Assembly: GCF_003671495.1 (NCBI RefSeq)
Contig: NZ_RCHN01000041.1
Coordinates: 62,001-126,000 of the forward strand
Reading direction: 5' to 3'
DNA: 64,000 nt
Source of the DNA: Ketobacter sp.
GTDB taxonomy: Bacteria > Pseudomonadota > Gammaproteobacteria > Pseudomonadales > Ketobacteraceae
The translations under genes were made by a program, and so were the position numbers. The stretch's first letter is position 1. Every line of letters starts with the position of its first letter. Under the pieces are notes generated by a model that was not told the DNA's origin, searched no databases, and worked only from the letters and a program-made list of their open reading frames with translations. Below are positions 1 through 8,944 of this stretch, in pieces.

Positions 1-766
1 CGTCACGAATTTCCCGTGTCAGCCGATAGCCGTCCATCTCCGGCATTTCCGCATCCGTGATCACCATAGCCAGCTTGCGACTGACGTCAATTCCCTGCTC
101 CGCCCACGATTTCAGCATCTTCAGCGCCATAGCACCATCACTGGCACAAATCAGTTTGACACCCAGTTGCTGAACGGTTTCCTTCACCTGCGACAGCCCC
201 ACCGAGGAGTCGTCCACCGCCAGAATCTCAATGCCCTGGGCCTGGTTAACCAGCTCCTGATCCACCAACTCCGGATTGACGCGGGTGTTATAGGGGGACA
301 CTTCCTGCAGCACCTTCTCCACATCAATCACCTCCACCAGCTTGCCGTCCAGTTTGGTGATGGCCGTGAGATAGTGGGATCGCCCCGCACCCTTCGGTGG
401 CGGCATGATTTCCTCCCAGTTCATATTGACGATGCGATCCACGGATTTCACCAGGAACGCCTGCACCGTCCGGTTGTACTCGGAGATGATGATGTTGCAG
501 TGGGTGCGATCCTCCAACGGGCCCAGGCCAATGGCTGCGCCCAGGTCAATGACCGGAATAGTGCGACCCCGGGCATGGGTAACACCCACTATATGAGGAT
601 GGCTGTGGGGCATGGAAGTCAGCTTCGGCATGGTCTGTACTTCCTGGATTTTGAACACGTTCAGGGCGAACAGGCTGCCCCGCTGCAGCTTGAATAACAG
701 CAGCTCCAGGCGATTTTCACCCACCAGCTGGGTGCGCTGATCAACAGAATCCAGTATACCGGCCAT
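1..766 (-). CDS. cheV: chemotaxis coupling protein CheV (3' end outside window)
   Basis: Partial gene: it begins at the ATG at 766 and runs off the left edge. The translation opens MAGILDSVDQRTQLVGENRL and continues into a CheW-like domain (about residues 15-165, with 'LFKLQRGSLFALNVFKIQEV' and 'VTHARGRTIPVIDL'), followed by the start of a response-regulator receiver domain ('ILAVDDSSVGLSQVKE', then 'VITDAEMPEMDGYRLTREIRD'). The receiver keeps the paired acidic residues (DD), and the Asp of 'VITDAEMPEMDGY' is the expected phosphoacceptor. CheW plus receiver is the CheV architecture; CheV couples chemoreceptors to CheA and tunes adaptation. It is transcribed away from the EAL-HDOD gene on the other side of a 176-bp gap. 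The family is about 300 residues, so roughly 50 are missing here. Confidence 0.93.
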   Translation of the reverse strand, partial: MAGILDSVDQRTQLVGENRLELLLFKLQRGSLFALNVFKIQEVQTMPKLTSMPHSHPHIVGVTHARGRTIPVIDLGAAIGLGPLEDRTHCNIIISEYNRTVQAFLVKSVDRIVNMNWEEIMPPPKGAGRSHYLTAITKLDGKLVEVIDVEKVLQEVSPYNTRVNPELVDQELVNQAQGIEILAVDDSSVGLSQVKETVQQLGVKLICASDGAMALKMLKSWAEQGIDVSRKLAMVITDAEMPEMDGYRLTREIRD

Positions 767-942
767 GGTCCTTCCAATTCAGATTATCGTAGACGCTATA
801 TCAGTGTAGACCACCGGAGAAGCCACCCCATTATTACGAATGGCTATATTGTGTAATTTCCTCTCCAGTATCCCCGGCCTCGTCTAGACTGAATATCAGA
901 TATAACGCAATTACGTACGTTTAACGCCACAACGGAATAAGA

Positions 943-2160
943 ATGGATTCGAACCCTATTCTACTTGCACGTCAGCCCATCTATGACCGCGACCTAAACC
1001 TCTTCGCCTACGAGCTACTGTTTCGCCCTCCCCACCCCTCCGACTGGGTCTGGGATGGGGACATCGCCACCTCGCAGCTGGTGATGAACGCGTTCACCGA
1101 GATCGGCATCGACCGGGTATGTGACTATCGCACGGCCTTCATCAACTTCACCCGGAAATGGCTGGTATCGCCGCCCCCCTTTGACGCCCGCCACGTCACC
1201 GTGGAGGTGCTGGAGGACGTGGAGCCGGACGCGGACGTCATCGCCGGGGTAAAAGCGCTGAAAGAGGCGGGCTTTACCATCGCCCTGGACGACTTTGAAT
1301 TCGACGCCAAATGGCACCCCCTGCTGGAAATGGCCGAGATCATCAAGATTGATGTGCTGGCCCACAACCAGGCAGAGCTGGAAGTGCTTGCCGCCCAACT
1401 GAAGCCCTATAACGTCAAGTTGCTGGCGGAGAAAGTGGAGGATTACGAAACCCAGGAGCGCTGCAAGGATCTGGGATTTGAGTATTTCCAGGGATTTTTC
1501 CTGTCCCGCCCCCAGAACGTGCACGGCGCCCCCATGCCCGCCAACAAGATCGTGGTGATGCGGCTTTTGGCAGAGCTGCAGAACCCGGAAGCCTCGGTTT
1601 CCAATCTGGAGAGCATCATCACCAGCGATATTGCCCTTAGCACCAAAATCCTGCGCATCTGCAATACCGCCCAGTTTGCCACCCTCAGCAAGATCGACAG
1701 TATCCGCCGTGCCGTGGTCCTGCTGGGCATGAATACCCTGCGCCAGTGGTCCAGCCTGATTGCACTGTCGCGCATGTCCGACAAACCCTGTGAGCTGATC
1801 TGCCTGACCCTGAGCCGGGCACGGATGATGGAGCTGCTGGCCCAGGCCGCCGGTAAAGAAAACGCCGACGTCTATTTCACCGTGGGTATGTTTTCCTTCA
1901 TCGATGCCTTTTTTGACCAACCCAAACAGGAACTGCTGCAGTCCCTGCCCTTCGACGACAGCCTGAACGACGCGCTGTTACATTTTGGCGGCGATACCGG
2001 TAAACTGCTGCGCAACCTGATTGCCCATGAACGGGGTAACTGGGGCGACATTGACTGGCAGGAGCTGGCTGAACTGGGGATCGAGGAAGACCTGTTTGAG
2101 CACGCCTACCTGGAGTCACTCCAATGGGCCACTGAAATCATGAAGTCCCTGCTGGAGTAA
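943..2160 (+). CDS. EAL and HDOD domain signalling protein
   Basis: 405 residues. The N-terminal half is an EAL-type c-di-GMP phosphodiesterase fold (about residues 5-200): 'LLARQPIYDRDLNLFAYELLFR' carries YELL in place of the usual EALL. 'ALDDF', 'KIDVL', 'AEKVE' and 'YFQGFFLS' mark the later active-site strands, so several metal ligands remain but the signature motif is altered. The C-terminal half (about 205-390) is an HDOD domain ('LESIITSDIALSTKILRICNTA', 'SIRRAVVLLGMNTLRQW'). Proteins of this EAL-HDOD (YuxH-like) type are generally regulatory and many have no measurable phosphodiesterase activity. The ATG at 943 follows an A-rich stretch with a weak GGAATAAG ribosome-binding site. The neighbour CheV is divergent, which suggests a motility or surface-signalling role (inference). 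Confidence 0.88.
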   Translation: MDSNPILLARQPIYDRDLNLFAYELLFRPPHPSDWVWDGDIATSQLVMNAFTEIGIDRVCDYRTAFINFTRKWLVSPPPFDARHVTVEVLEDVEPDADVIAGVKALKEAGFTIALDDFEFDAKWHPLLEMAEIIKIDVLAHNQAELEVLAAQLKPYNVKLLAEKVEDYETQERCKDLGFEYFQGFFLSRPQNVHGAPMPANKIVVMRLLAELQNPEASVSNLESIITSDIALSTKILRICNTAQFATLSKIDSIRRAVVLLGMNTLRQWSSLIALSRMSDKPCELICLTLSRARMMELLAQAAGKENADVYFTVGMFSFIDAFFDQPKQELLQSLPFDDSLNDALLHFGGDTGKLLRNLIAHERGNWGDIDWQELAELGIEEDLFEHAYLESLQWATEIMKSLLE

Positions 2161-2194
2161 ACCCGCTTTTTATTTCACACAGGATAAAACCACG

Positions 2195-2989
2195 TTGGAA
2201 CTGGTGGATATCGGCGTCAACCTGACGGACAAGGCCTTTGCCAACGACCTGGACCAAGTGCTGGTGGAAGCCCGCCAGGCCGGGGTGAACCAATTGATTG
2301 TGACGGGCACGAATCTGCAGGAATCCCGGCAGGCTGTTGCGCTGTGTCGACAACACGGGCCCGGGCTCTGGTGTACCGCCGGCGTCCACCCCCACAATGC
2401 CAAAGAATGGAGCGACCGCCACTACCAGGCTTTGAAAGCTTTGCTGGAAGACCCGTTGGTGGTGGCCATGGGGGAAACCGGGCTGGACTTCAACCGCAAC
2501 TTCTCACCACCCCAACAGCAATTGTTCGCTTTTGAGGAACAACTGAAACTGGCCGCCGAAACCGGAATGCCGTTGTTTCTGCACGAACGGGATGCCCACG
2601 AAGCACAATTGAAACTGCTGCAACAATACCGTTCACAGTTGCACGGTGGCGTGATCCACTGCTTTACCGGCAGCGCGGAAGAACTGGATCATTATCTGGA
2701 GCTGGACCTGTATGTGGGCATCACCGGCTGGATCTGCGATGAGCGCCGGGGCTTGCACCTGCAGGAACTCATTCACCGAATTCCACCACAACGCCTGCTA
2801 CTGGAAACGGACAGCCCCTATCTGCTCCCCCGCACCCTGCGGCCGAAGCCCAAATCCCGCCGCAATGAGCCCCGCCATCTGGCCCACATTACCGAGCAGA
2901 TCGCGCCCATGCTGGGCACCGACCCGACATCGCTGGCCGCACAAACCACCCGCAACGCAGCCACCCTGTTCAAGCTAGAAAATCCATAA
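2195..2989 (+). CDS. tatD: TatD family 3'-5' DNA exonuclease / metal-dependent hydrolase
   Basis: 264 residues, the length of E. coli TatD. The opening 'LVDIGVNLTDKAF' has the DIGVNL variant that marks TatD itself, rather than the DTHCHL of its YcfH and YjjV paralogues. Other metal-site motifs are 'AGVHPHNAKEW', 'GETGLDFNRNFSP', 'FLHERDAHEAQL', 'VIHCFTGSAEEL' and 'LLLETDSPYLLPR'; the C-terminal 'KSRRNEPRHL' is typical. TatD is a soluble TIM-barrel nuclease linked to oxidative DNA damage repair and not to protein export. The start is TTG at 2195, 11 nt after an AGGA box, and no in-frame ATG fits the conserved N-terminus. The gene sits 34 bp behind the EAL-HDOD gene and overlaps the convergent glutaredoxin-like gene tail to tail by 20 bp. 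Confidence 0.93.
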   Translation: MELVDIGVNLTDKAFANDLDQVLVEARQAGVNQLIVTGTNLQESRQAVALCRQHGPGLWCTAGVHPHNAKEWSDRHYQALKALLEDPLVVAMGETGLDFNRNFSPPQQQLFAFEEQLKLAAETGMPLFLHERDAHEAQLKLLQQYRSQLHGGVIHCFTGSAEELDHYLELDLYVGITGWICDERRGLHLQELIHRIPPQRLLLETDSPYLLPRTLRPKPKSRRNEPRHLAHITEQIAPMLGTDPTSLAAQTTRNAATLFKLENP

Positions 2990-3227
2990 GCGCCTGCTGG
3001 TCAAAGGGCCAGTTCAGCTCAGCGCCATCCTGACAGCGCTGGATCACGGGAATGCGCACACCATAACGCTCAATCAATCCATCCTGATCGGCGATGTCGA
3101 TCTCCTGAACCTGAAAATACTCGGGATTCAAGGTGGACTGATAGACCTGGCGGGCCACATCACATAAGTGGCAACCCGCTGTGGTGTAGAAAATCAGGGC
3201 TTCACGATTGGCTTCTGCTTCGCTCAT
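2970..3227 (-). CDS. glutaredoxin family protein (DUF836-like)
   Basis: 85 residues. After a short polar leader comes 'LIFYTTAGCHLCDVARQVY', a beta strand followed by the redox-type C-H-L-C motif. 'EIDIADQDGLIERYGVRIPVI' then carries the conserved cis-proline (IPVI) of the thioredoxin fold. The small size and CxLC motif match the glutaredoxin-like DUF836 family. The start codon overlaps the end of the upstream large membrane-protein gene by 4 bp (ATGA), so the two are translationally coupled. A thiol-disulfide role is a family-based inference; the partner is unknown. Confidence 0.8.
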   Translation of the reverse strand: MSEAEANREALIFYTTAGCHLCDVARQVYQSTLNPEYFQVQEIDIADQDGLIERYGVRIPVIQRCQDGAELNWPFDQQALMDFLA

Positions 3228-6200
3228 GACCGGTTCGGCTGCGCCTCCATCTCAGGTTTTGTCTGCTCTTTTTCCACCCCGTTTTCCACCTCTTTGGCGC
3301 GCCAATGGCCGTCCAGGGTGAAGGCCGCCCAGGCCCACTTCAACCAGCGCAGGATATACACCACCAGCCACAATGACCAGACCAGCATCAACAGGCGATA
3401 CACCCAGATGGGCAACGACACAAACCAGGCAGATTGCAAAGCCCCCTGCCCACGATCCACAAACCAGTTCAACGCATACTGACTGGAGCCGTTGCCGGTC
3501 ACGCCCATGTCCGGGCTGCCCATCAGGCCCTTGGGCACCGCCGCCAACAACAGGGCCAGGGTGAGCAGGCTGAACAACACAATGAATATCTGCAACAGAT
3601 TGAACTGCAGGCGGGTCAGGCCACGCACCCAGGGCTGCTGACGCTGCTGCAACAGCAGGAACCAGAGCACCACCACCACAATGGTTTGAACCCAGCCAGT
3701 GCACAACCCCACCATCAGTATCATCCAGTGCCAGGTACGCAGGGGGAGCACCTGTAGCCGACCCAGGGCGAAGGCCACCAGCATCAGTACCAGCAACACA
3801 CCCCAGAACAGGATGGCAGGCCCCATGGCGGGCCCGCCCACAAACAGTACCCAACGATTGCGCGGCACGCTGACCTGCAACTGGTGATTGACGTAGGCAT
3901 CTTCAATATCCAGCAGAGGGGTCTGATTGCGCCAGCCCATACCATCGGGTTGGCGCCAGGTCACTTCGATCCAATGCTGCCCGGGATTTACCGGAATGAT
4001 CAGTTTTGGGTTCAGCTCATCCACCGCGCGTAGCTCGCCGTCCACCGTCACCGACTTCACCCGCGCTGTGGCCGGCAGTTCAATGCGTTGCTCACTGCCT
4101 TTACTGGTGATCACGTGCAGACGCAAGGAACCGCTGGATTCGCGCAACCCGGGCTCCCAGTTCTGCTGCACCTGATCAATGGTTCTGGTGGCTCCCTCCA
4201 TGGCCGCAGGGCGGCTGATAGTAAGGCGCAGGCTTTCACCGGGGTACGGGAACCAGCGCGGCTGCCAGCCACCGGACGCCACCGGTTCCTTAATGGGTGC
4301 CAGTCCTTCGTATTGCAAATGCCATTGGGGTGAGACCTCCACCTGCCAGCGTTCCGCCCAGTGGGCAGTCTCCTCGGCCAGCAGCGTCAACAAGGTGGTT
4401 TTTTCCAGGGACGAGAACCACACCACGCGGTTTTCACCAGGGCGCAACACCACCTTGGCCCGGCCGGACTCCACAACCACTTCACGGCTGGTCACCGACT
4501 CCCCTGCCAGCAGGGGAATGTCCAGATTGATGCCACCGTCCAATGGCGCCACCCGCTGCACCCGGGTTTCCATATACCAGTTCATGCCCAGGCGCAGAAT
4601 GCGTTCCACCGTGACAAAGGGTGCCATAGGGTCTGGGGCAAGCTGGGAGGACTCCGTACCCAGTGCAGGGCGCGCTGCATCCCTGGGATGAAAGTGCACG
4701 GTATTCGACAACATGCGACCGTTATCAACACCCCGCACCAGAAAATCGTCGCTGCTCACCAACAGGTTGTGCAGCGGCACGGCAAAAGTAAGTTGGAAAG
4801 GGTTACCGGATTCCAGCAATCCACTGGCGCTGAGGCGGTGCTCGCCCGCCGGCACATACACGTTGGCGACGCCGCGGTGCGAACGCACAGTATGGGGGGC
4901 GCCATCCAGCAATACGCTATCCAGGTGCCACTGGTTCTGGCTGTCCGGCAGCGCAAAGTACACCGCCTGGCGGGCATTGACGGTCAGGGTGACCGTGACC
5001 CGGGAGCCCTGGGTGCGGATCAGCGCCTTCACCACCGACAGACAGGCCGGGTGACAGTTCTGTTCCTGCAGCAACTGTTGAGTCAGTTCCTCCAGCAGAG
5101 CCGGCTGCGGAAAATCGGCCCGGGCTTCCGGGCTCACCGGCAGCAGCAACAGGGCAAACACCAGGGCCACCCCAGTGGCATGCGTCGGTGCCGACCACAG
5201 GGACCATTGCCACCGGCCGCTGCGTTTTGACAAACCGAACAACACCGCCAGCACTGCCAGGCAAAGCAGCACCCGCAACCAGCACAACACCCGGTTTTCG
5301 ATGGGTTCCAGCAACCACAGGGTAATGGATTCACCGGCGGTGACCGGGCCGGACCAATGCAGATGGGTGCGCTCCCAGCCCCAACCGGGTAAGCCGGGCC
5401 CCGTTTGTGCCGCCAGGTTGGGGTCGCGCTGTTCCAGGCGGGGCTCCTCCAGTTTGCGCTTCATGGGCGCGACGGATGCCAGCACCACCTCGGCCTCCGC
5501 CATGGCGGTTTTAGGTGACACCCGCGCCACCTGGCTACCCAGGCCATAACCCTCCGCCACATCGTCAGCGGCCATCTGGCCATGCTCTCCCATGCGGTTC
5601 CAGGGTTGCTCCAGCTGGGGATACAGGCCAATGCGGGCCTGCTGCACCATAAAACCCACCAGCCACAGCAGCAACACCAGCGCACTGCCGCTGCCATAGA
5701 ACGTCAGCAGTTTCCGGAGACGCCCGGCGGGCAGCAACAACACCAGAGCCAGCACCGCGATGACGTTTAACAATAGATAAAGAAACTCCGTGGCTTCCGG
5801 GTAGATCAGCAACAACGCCACCCCGCAAACCACCGCCGCCAGCACACCCCGCAACCGCAACATGGCCGCAACGGTGATCAACACAATGAACACATCCCAC
5901 ACATTCCAACTGTCCATCCAGGTATTGCTGGATCGCTCCATGCCGGCGGCCATCATGACCCGCCAGCCCGGAGGCACATGCAGAATAGCAGACAGGTGCT
6001 CCACATCGTGCTGCCAACCCACCGCCGGCAGCCGTTGTTTATGGGTGCCGGGCTTCAGGGTAATCCGGCTCAGAGCCGTCGCCTGCAGCTCCCGCTCCCG
6101 CACCTCCACTCCCTGCTGCGCCTCACTCAGGGTGATCACCTGGGGTTCACCATTCAGGGTGAGGCTGCCCAGTTGCTGACGGTCATCCACCTGCAGGCGC

Positions 6201-7348
6201 CAACCCCGATTCATGGCGCCCTGTATCTGATCGCGGGCGGTAAAGCCCTCACCATTGAAGTCCAGCCAAAGATCCCGGTTCAGGCTGAGCTGGTTGGGGG
6301 AAGGCTGGGGATCGCCCCGCCGCAGCTGCACCAGGTTCATGGCCTGACCCTGACGCAGATGATAGGCAGGCCAGGCCTTCCAATGCTCCGGCAATGCGGT
6401 TTGCGAGGGGTCAAGCGCTTCCACTCCTTCCACCCGGACCTGCCTCAGTTCCGGCCGGGCTTCGAATACCCAGACCTCCTCTTCCGGCCAGAACCCGGTG
6501 TCGGCGGTTTCAAAAAAGACCTGTTGCAACGGCCCGTTGTGGTGGGCCTGCAGCAACACCTGCCATTGGCCCGGCCGCAACTGAATGCGCAACCGCCCAT
6601 CCGCATCCAGGCGCGCCGGCAGGGGGCTGCGAATTTGCCGCGGAGTGAACGCATCGAATAGCAACTTGCCCAGCACCACCTCCCGCGCTTGACCGGCCAC
6701 TTCCAGGTCCACCCGGGTTTCCATGACAAAAGGAATACTGTCCACCAGATGCCGATAGACCCGCACCGTGAGTTTGTCTTCCGATTCCGCAGCCGGTTCT
6801 GATTTGACCTGTCGCTGGCTGAACCACAATCGATTTTCGCTATCCAGATTCGGCCGCTCCACGGTTTCGCCATTCACCTGCAGGTCCAGCAACGCCACCG
6901 CGTCCGGCAAGGGCAGAAACTCCGGAATCCGGGACCAGGGGATCACGCCGGCAATCTGGTGGGCACCGGGCTCCAGCCACACCACCGGCTTGCCCTGCTG
7001 CTCCAGTACCAGGCCGCTCACCGCGTTCACCAGCAGCGACTCCGGCCAATAGCCCTCACCACCGGGCAACGGGACATTGCCTGCCTGAAACACCTGCCAA
7101 CGCTGTTCGAAATGCATGCCGGCCGCCGTTACCCGTAACATCAGGCGGCCGGGCCACTGGCACTGATGCACGGCACTGCCGGTGGGGGCCTTATCGGACT
7201 GGGCCACCGGGCAGCGCAATGCCGGGTGATCCTTCAGGGCCCATTCCTGCCAGGGGCGCAGCGGTTCGGGCACCGCTACCGATGCTGTTGCAAGCACGGG
7301 TGAAAGACAGCACAACAGCCCAAGCAAAAACAGGCGGCACCAGCTCAT
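3224..7348 (-). CDS. large multi-pass membrane protein with periplasmic beta-rich regions, function unknown
   Basis: About 1,374 residues from the ATG at 7348. That ATG has a GGGAG box 8 nt upstream, while a TTG five codons earlier (7363) has none. An N-terminal signal sequence ('WCRLFLLGLLCCLSPVLATASV') leads into a long beta-strand-rich region of roughly 460 residues. A cluster of hydrophobic helices follows (about residues 485-570, e.g. 'AAVVCGVALLLIY'). After a soluble loop, another pair of helices (near 715-770) is followed by a second beta-rich region and a final set of 4-5 helices at the C-terminus. The two beta-rich halves look similar in organisation, which hints at an internal duplication, but I have not aligned them. 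I do not recognise a named family. It overlaps the glutaredoxin-like gene by 4 bp, so the two probably work together in the envelope. Confidence 0.75.
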   Translation of the reverse strand: MSWCRLFLLGLLCCLSPVLATASVAVPEPLRPWQEWALKDHPALRCPVAQSDKAPTGSAVHQCQWPGRLMLRVTAAGMHFEQRWQVFQAGNVPLPGGEGYWPESLLVNAVSGLVLEQQGKPVVWLEPGAHQIAGVIPWSRIPEFLPLPDAVALLDLQVNGETVERPNLDSENRLWFSQRQVKSEPAAESEDKLTVRVYRHLVDSIPFVMETRVDLEVAGQAREVVLGKLLFDAFTPRQIRSPLPARLDADGRLRIQLRPGQWQVLLQAHHNGPLQQVFFETADTGFWPEEEVWVFEARPELRQVRVEGVEALDPSQTALPEHWKAWPAYHLRQGQAMNLVQLRRGDPQPSPNQLSLNRDLWLDFNGEGFTARDQIQGAMNRGWRLQVDDRQQLGSLTLNGEPQVITLSEAQQGVEVRERELQATALSRITLKPGTHKQRLPAVGWQHDVEHLSAILHVPPGWRVMMAAGMERSSNTWMDSWNVWDVFIVLITVAAMLRLRGVLAAVVCGVALLLIYPEATEFLYLLLNVIAVLALVLLLPAGRLRKLLTFYGSGSALVLLLWLVGFMVQQARIGLYPQLEQPWNRMGEHGQMAADDVAEGYGLGSQVARVSPKTAMAEAEVVLASVAPMKRKLEEPRLEQRDPNLAAQTGPGLPGWGWERTHLHWSGPVTAGESITLWLLEPIENRVLCWLRVLLCLAVLAVLFGLSKRSGRWQWSLWSAPTHATGVALVFALLLLPVSPEARADFPQPALLEELTQQLLQEQNCHPACLSVVKALIRTQGSRVTVTLTVNARQAVYFALPDSQNQWHLDSVLLDGAPHTVRSHRGVANVYVPAGEHRLSASGLLESGNPFQLTFAVPLHNLLVSSDDFLVRGVDNGRMLSNTVHFHPRDAARPALGTESSQLAPDPMAPFVTVERILRLGMNWYMETRVQRVAPLDGGINLDIPLLAGESVTSREVVVESGRAKVVLRPGENRVVWFSSLEKTTLLTLLAEETAHWAERWQVEVSPQWHLQYEGLAPIKEPVASGGWQPRWFPYPGESLRLTISRPAAMEGATRTIDQVQQNWEPGLRESSGSLRLHVITSKGSEQRIELPATARVKSVTVDGELRAVDELNPKLIIPVNPGQHWIEVTWRQPDGMGWRNQTPLLDIEDAYVNHQLQVSVPRNRWVLFVGGPAMGPAILFWGVLLVLMLVAFALGRLQVLPLRTWHWMILMVGLCTGWVQTIVVVVLWFLLLQQRQQPWVRGLTRLQFNLLQIFIVLFSLLTLALLLAAVPKGLMGSPDMGVTGNGSSQYALNWFVDRGQGALQSAWFVSLPIWVYRLLMLVWSLWLVVYILRWLKWAWAAFTLDGHWRAKEVENGVEKEQTKPEMEAQPNRS

Positions 7349-7387
7349 GGGTGAAACTCCCAACGGATCAGATGATGAGAAAGCAAC

Positions 7388-7407
7388 AAGGCCCGAAAAC
7401 GGGCCTT
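7388..7407. terminator. hairpin downstream of the DUF5610 gene
   Basis: A perfect 8-bp stem AAGGCCCG / CGGGCCTT with an AAAA loop lies between the leftward DUF5610 gene and the start of the leftward membrane-protein gene. The tract after it on the minus strand (GTTGCTTTCTC) is only partly T-rich, so it may be a weak terminator or an attenuating hairpin. Confidence 0.45.
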
Positions 7408-7474
7408 ATCTATTCAGGATAAACAGCTTATACGGGATCAGACAGCCACGCATAAGGTTTTTTTGAACCGGTTC

Positions 7475-8731
7475 TCAAGCCAGTGCCTCGATGAACCGGC
7501 GGAATCCTTCACCGTACCCCTGTCCGGTGTCGGCATCAGAATGCAGACGGGCAATCAGCTCCCGCAGCAGTTGCGGGGCTTCCAGGCGGCCACTGTCCAG
7601 GCCTTGCACCTGCTGTCCCGCCTGCTCCACCTGTTTGGCAAATCCACCCAACCGGGGCAGCACATCAGCAAACCCGTTCTGGCGCGGCGCCCCCATCATA
7701 TTGTCGATGGCCACGTAGGTGTCGCGCACGGCCACCGCCTTGGACTGCTGGATATCCACCGCAAACGCCGCCAGCTCCTCACTGTCCATGCCCACGTTCA
7801 TGGCCTGGTCGAACGCCATTTCCACGTCACCGGCATAAAAGGTTTCCGCCACGCTGTTCACCTGCGCAAACAGATCGCGCAGCGCGCTCAACTCCCCTTC
7901 ATCCAGCTCCCCTTCCACACTGAAGGCGACGTTATCGTATTGGGTATAACCGGCCTCCAGGCCCTCCACCAGAACACCATCTCCGGCCAGCCGGTACTGA
8001 TTGGCATAACCACTTTGCCCGGAGCTGACGTGCAGGGTTACCTTGTCCCCATCCTGGGTGATCACCTCCAGATCAAAGCTGCGATCACGCTGGAACGCCA
8101 CCTCAGTGCTGCGGTAACCTAACCCCGGCGCGGCGGTGGTCGGGGCAGGCCCAGCGGTGTCCGCAGCCGTTTCCAGATCCACGCCGAACAGTTCTTCACC
8201 CAGGGCTTCCAGTCCGTCCGCCAGCCCGGTCACCGTGGCATAAAAATTATCTTTCACTGCGCCTGCGAACAGACCCTGTTCCTGAATAATCCCTTTCGCT
8301 TCCCGCAGGCCCTGCTCAACGCCCTTCACGGCCTGCTGGTACAGTGCCTGGATCTCTTCTTCCGATGCGCCATTGGCACGCTCGGATTCCAGACGCTCGC
8401 GGATAAACCCCAACACCCGATCCGTGACCGCCTGGGGGGAAAAATCCGTCGCGGCAGGAACGCTGCCGGCGGACGCTGCGGACGTTGTTGCAGGGGTTGT
8501 GGGTGGAGTTGTTGCAGGCACTGTCGAGGAGGGAGCCGACGCAACTCCAGCGGTTGCCTTGAGTTGCAGTCGCTCGTACGCCACCGCCAACGTGCGCTCA
8601 ATCTGCACAGACCCGGTGACGGCCATGCCTTGCTGCACCGTCTGCTTCTGGCCCCAGCCGTGACGTCGCCCTGGCATGCCATAGTCGGCTCCAGAGAAAT
8701 TGTGTTTTAACAGGGGGTTACATGCATGCAT
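7475..8731 (-). CDS. DUF5610 domain-containing protein, flagellar-regulon candidate
   Basis: 418 residues with no membrane segment. A Thr/Pro/Ala-rich linker at about residues 65-95 ('PATTPPTTPATTSAASAG') separates a short N-terminal region from a mostly helical domain that begins 'DFSPQAVTDRVLGFIRERL'. That domain resembles DUF5610 proteins, which I recall from flagellated gammaproteobacteria. The central strands ('YRSTEVAFQRDRSFDLEVITQDGDKVTL') and a C-terminal helical part complete it. The ATG at 8731 has GGGAG nine bases upstream. A near-consensus sigma-28 promoter lies about 80 bp upstream, so expression with late flagellar and chemotaxis genes is likely (inference). The biochemical role is unknown. 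Confidence 0.72.
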   Translation of the reverse strand: MHACNPLLKHNFSGADYGMPGRRHGWGQKQTVQQGMAVTGSVQIERTLAVAYERLQLKATAGVASAPSSTVPATTPPTTPATTSAASAGSVPAATDFSPQAVTDRVLGFIRERLESERANGASEEEIQALYQQAVKGVEQGLREAKGIIQEQGLFAGAVKDNFYATVTGLADGLEALGEELFGVDLETAADTAGPAPTTAAPGLGYRSTEVAFQRDRSFDLEVITQDGDKVTLHVSSGQSGYANQYRLAGDGVLVEGLEAGYTQYDNVAFSVEGELDEGELSALRDLFAQVNSVAETFYAGDVEMAFDQAMNVGMDSEELAAFAVDIQQSKAVAVRDTYVAIDNMMGAPRQNGFADVLPRLGGFAKQVEQAGQQVQGLDSGRLEAPQLLRELIARLHSDADTGQGYGEGFRRFIEALA

Positions 8732-8813
8732 GGCTTTGGTCTCCCGAGCATCTGGGGCTCAGCATGAGTGGGTCAAGCGGGGGCCGACAGCCACAACAGC
8801 CCCATTCAGTCGG

Positions 8814-8840
8814 GTATCGGCCGCAGGGGCAAAAACTTTA
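8814..8840 (-). promoter_or_regulatory. sigma-28 (FliA) promoter for the DUF5610 gene
   Basis: On the minus strand TAAAGTTT is followed by exactly 11 bases and then GCCGATAC. The enteric FliA consensus is TAAAGTTT-N11-GCCGATAA, so 15 of 16 positions match at the right spacing. It faces the DUF5610 gene and would start transcription near 8807, giving a leader of about 75 nt. Confidence 0.8.
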
Positions 8841-8944
8841 ACTAAAATTTACGCCAGCATTTCAACACCTTAAGTTGCTGATTTTGTGCAAGCCCCGGCA
8901 TCATGGGCCATACTGAATGGCAGGAATTCCAGATAGGTTAGGTA

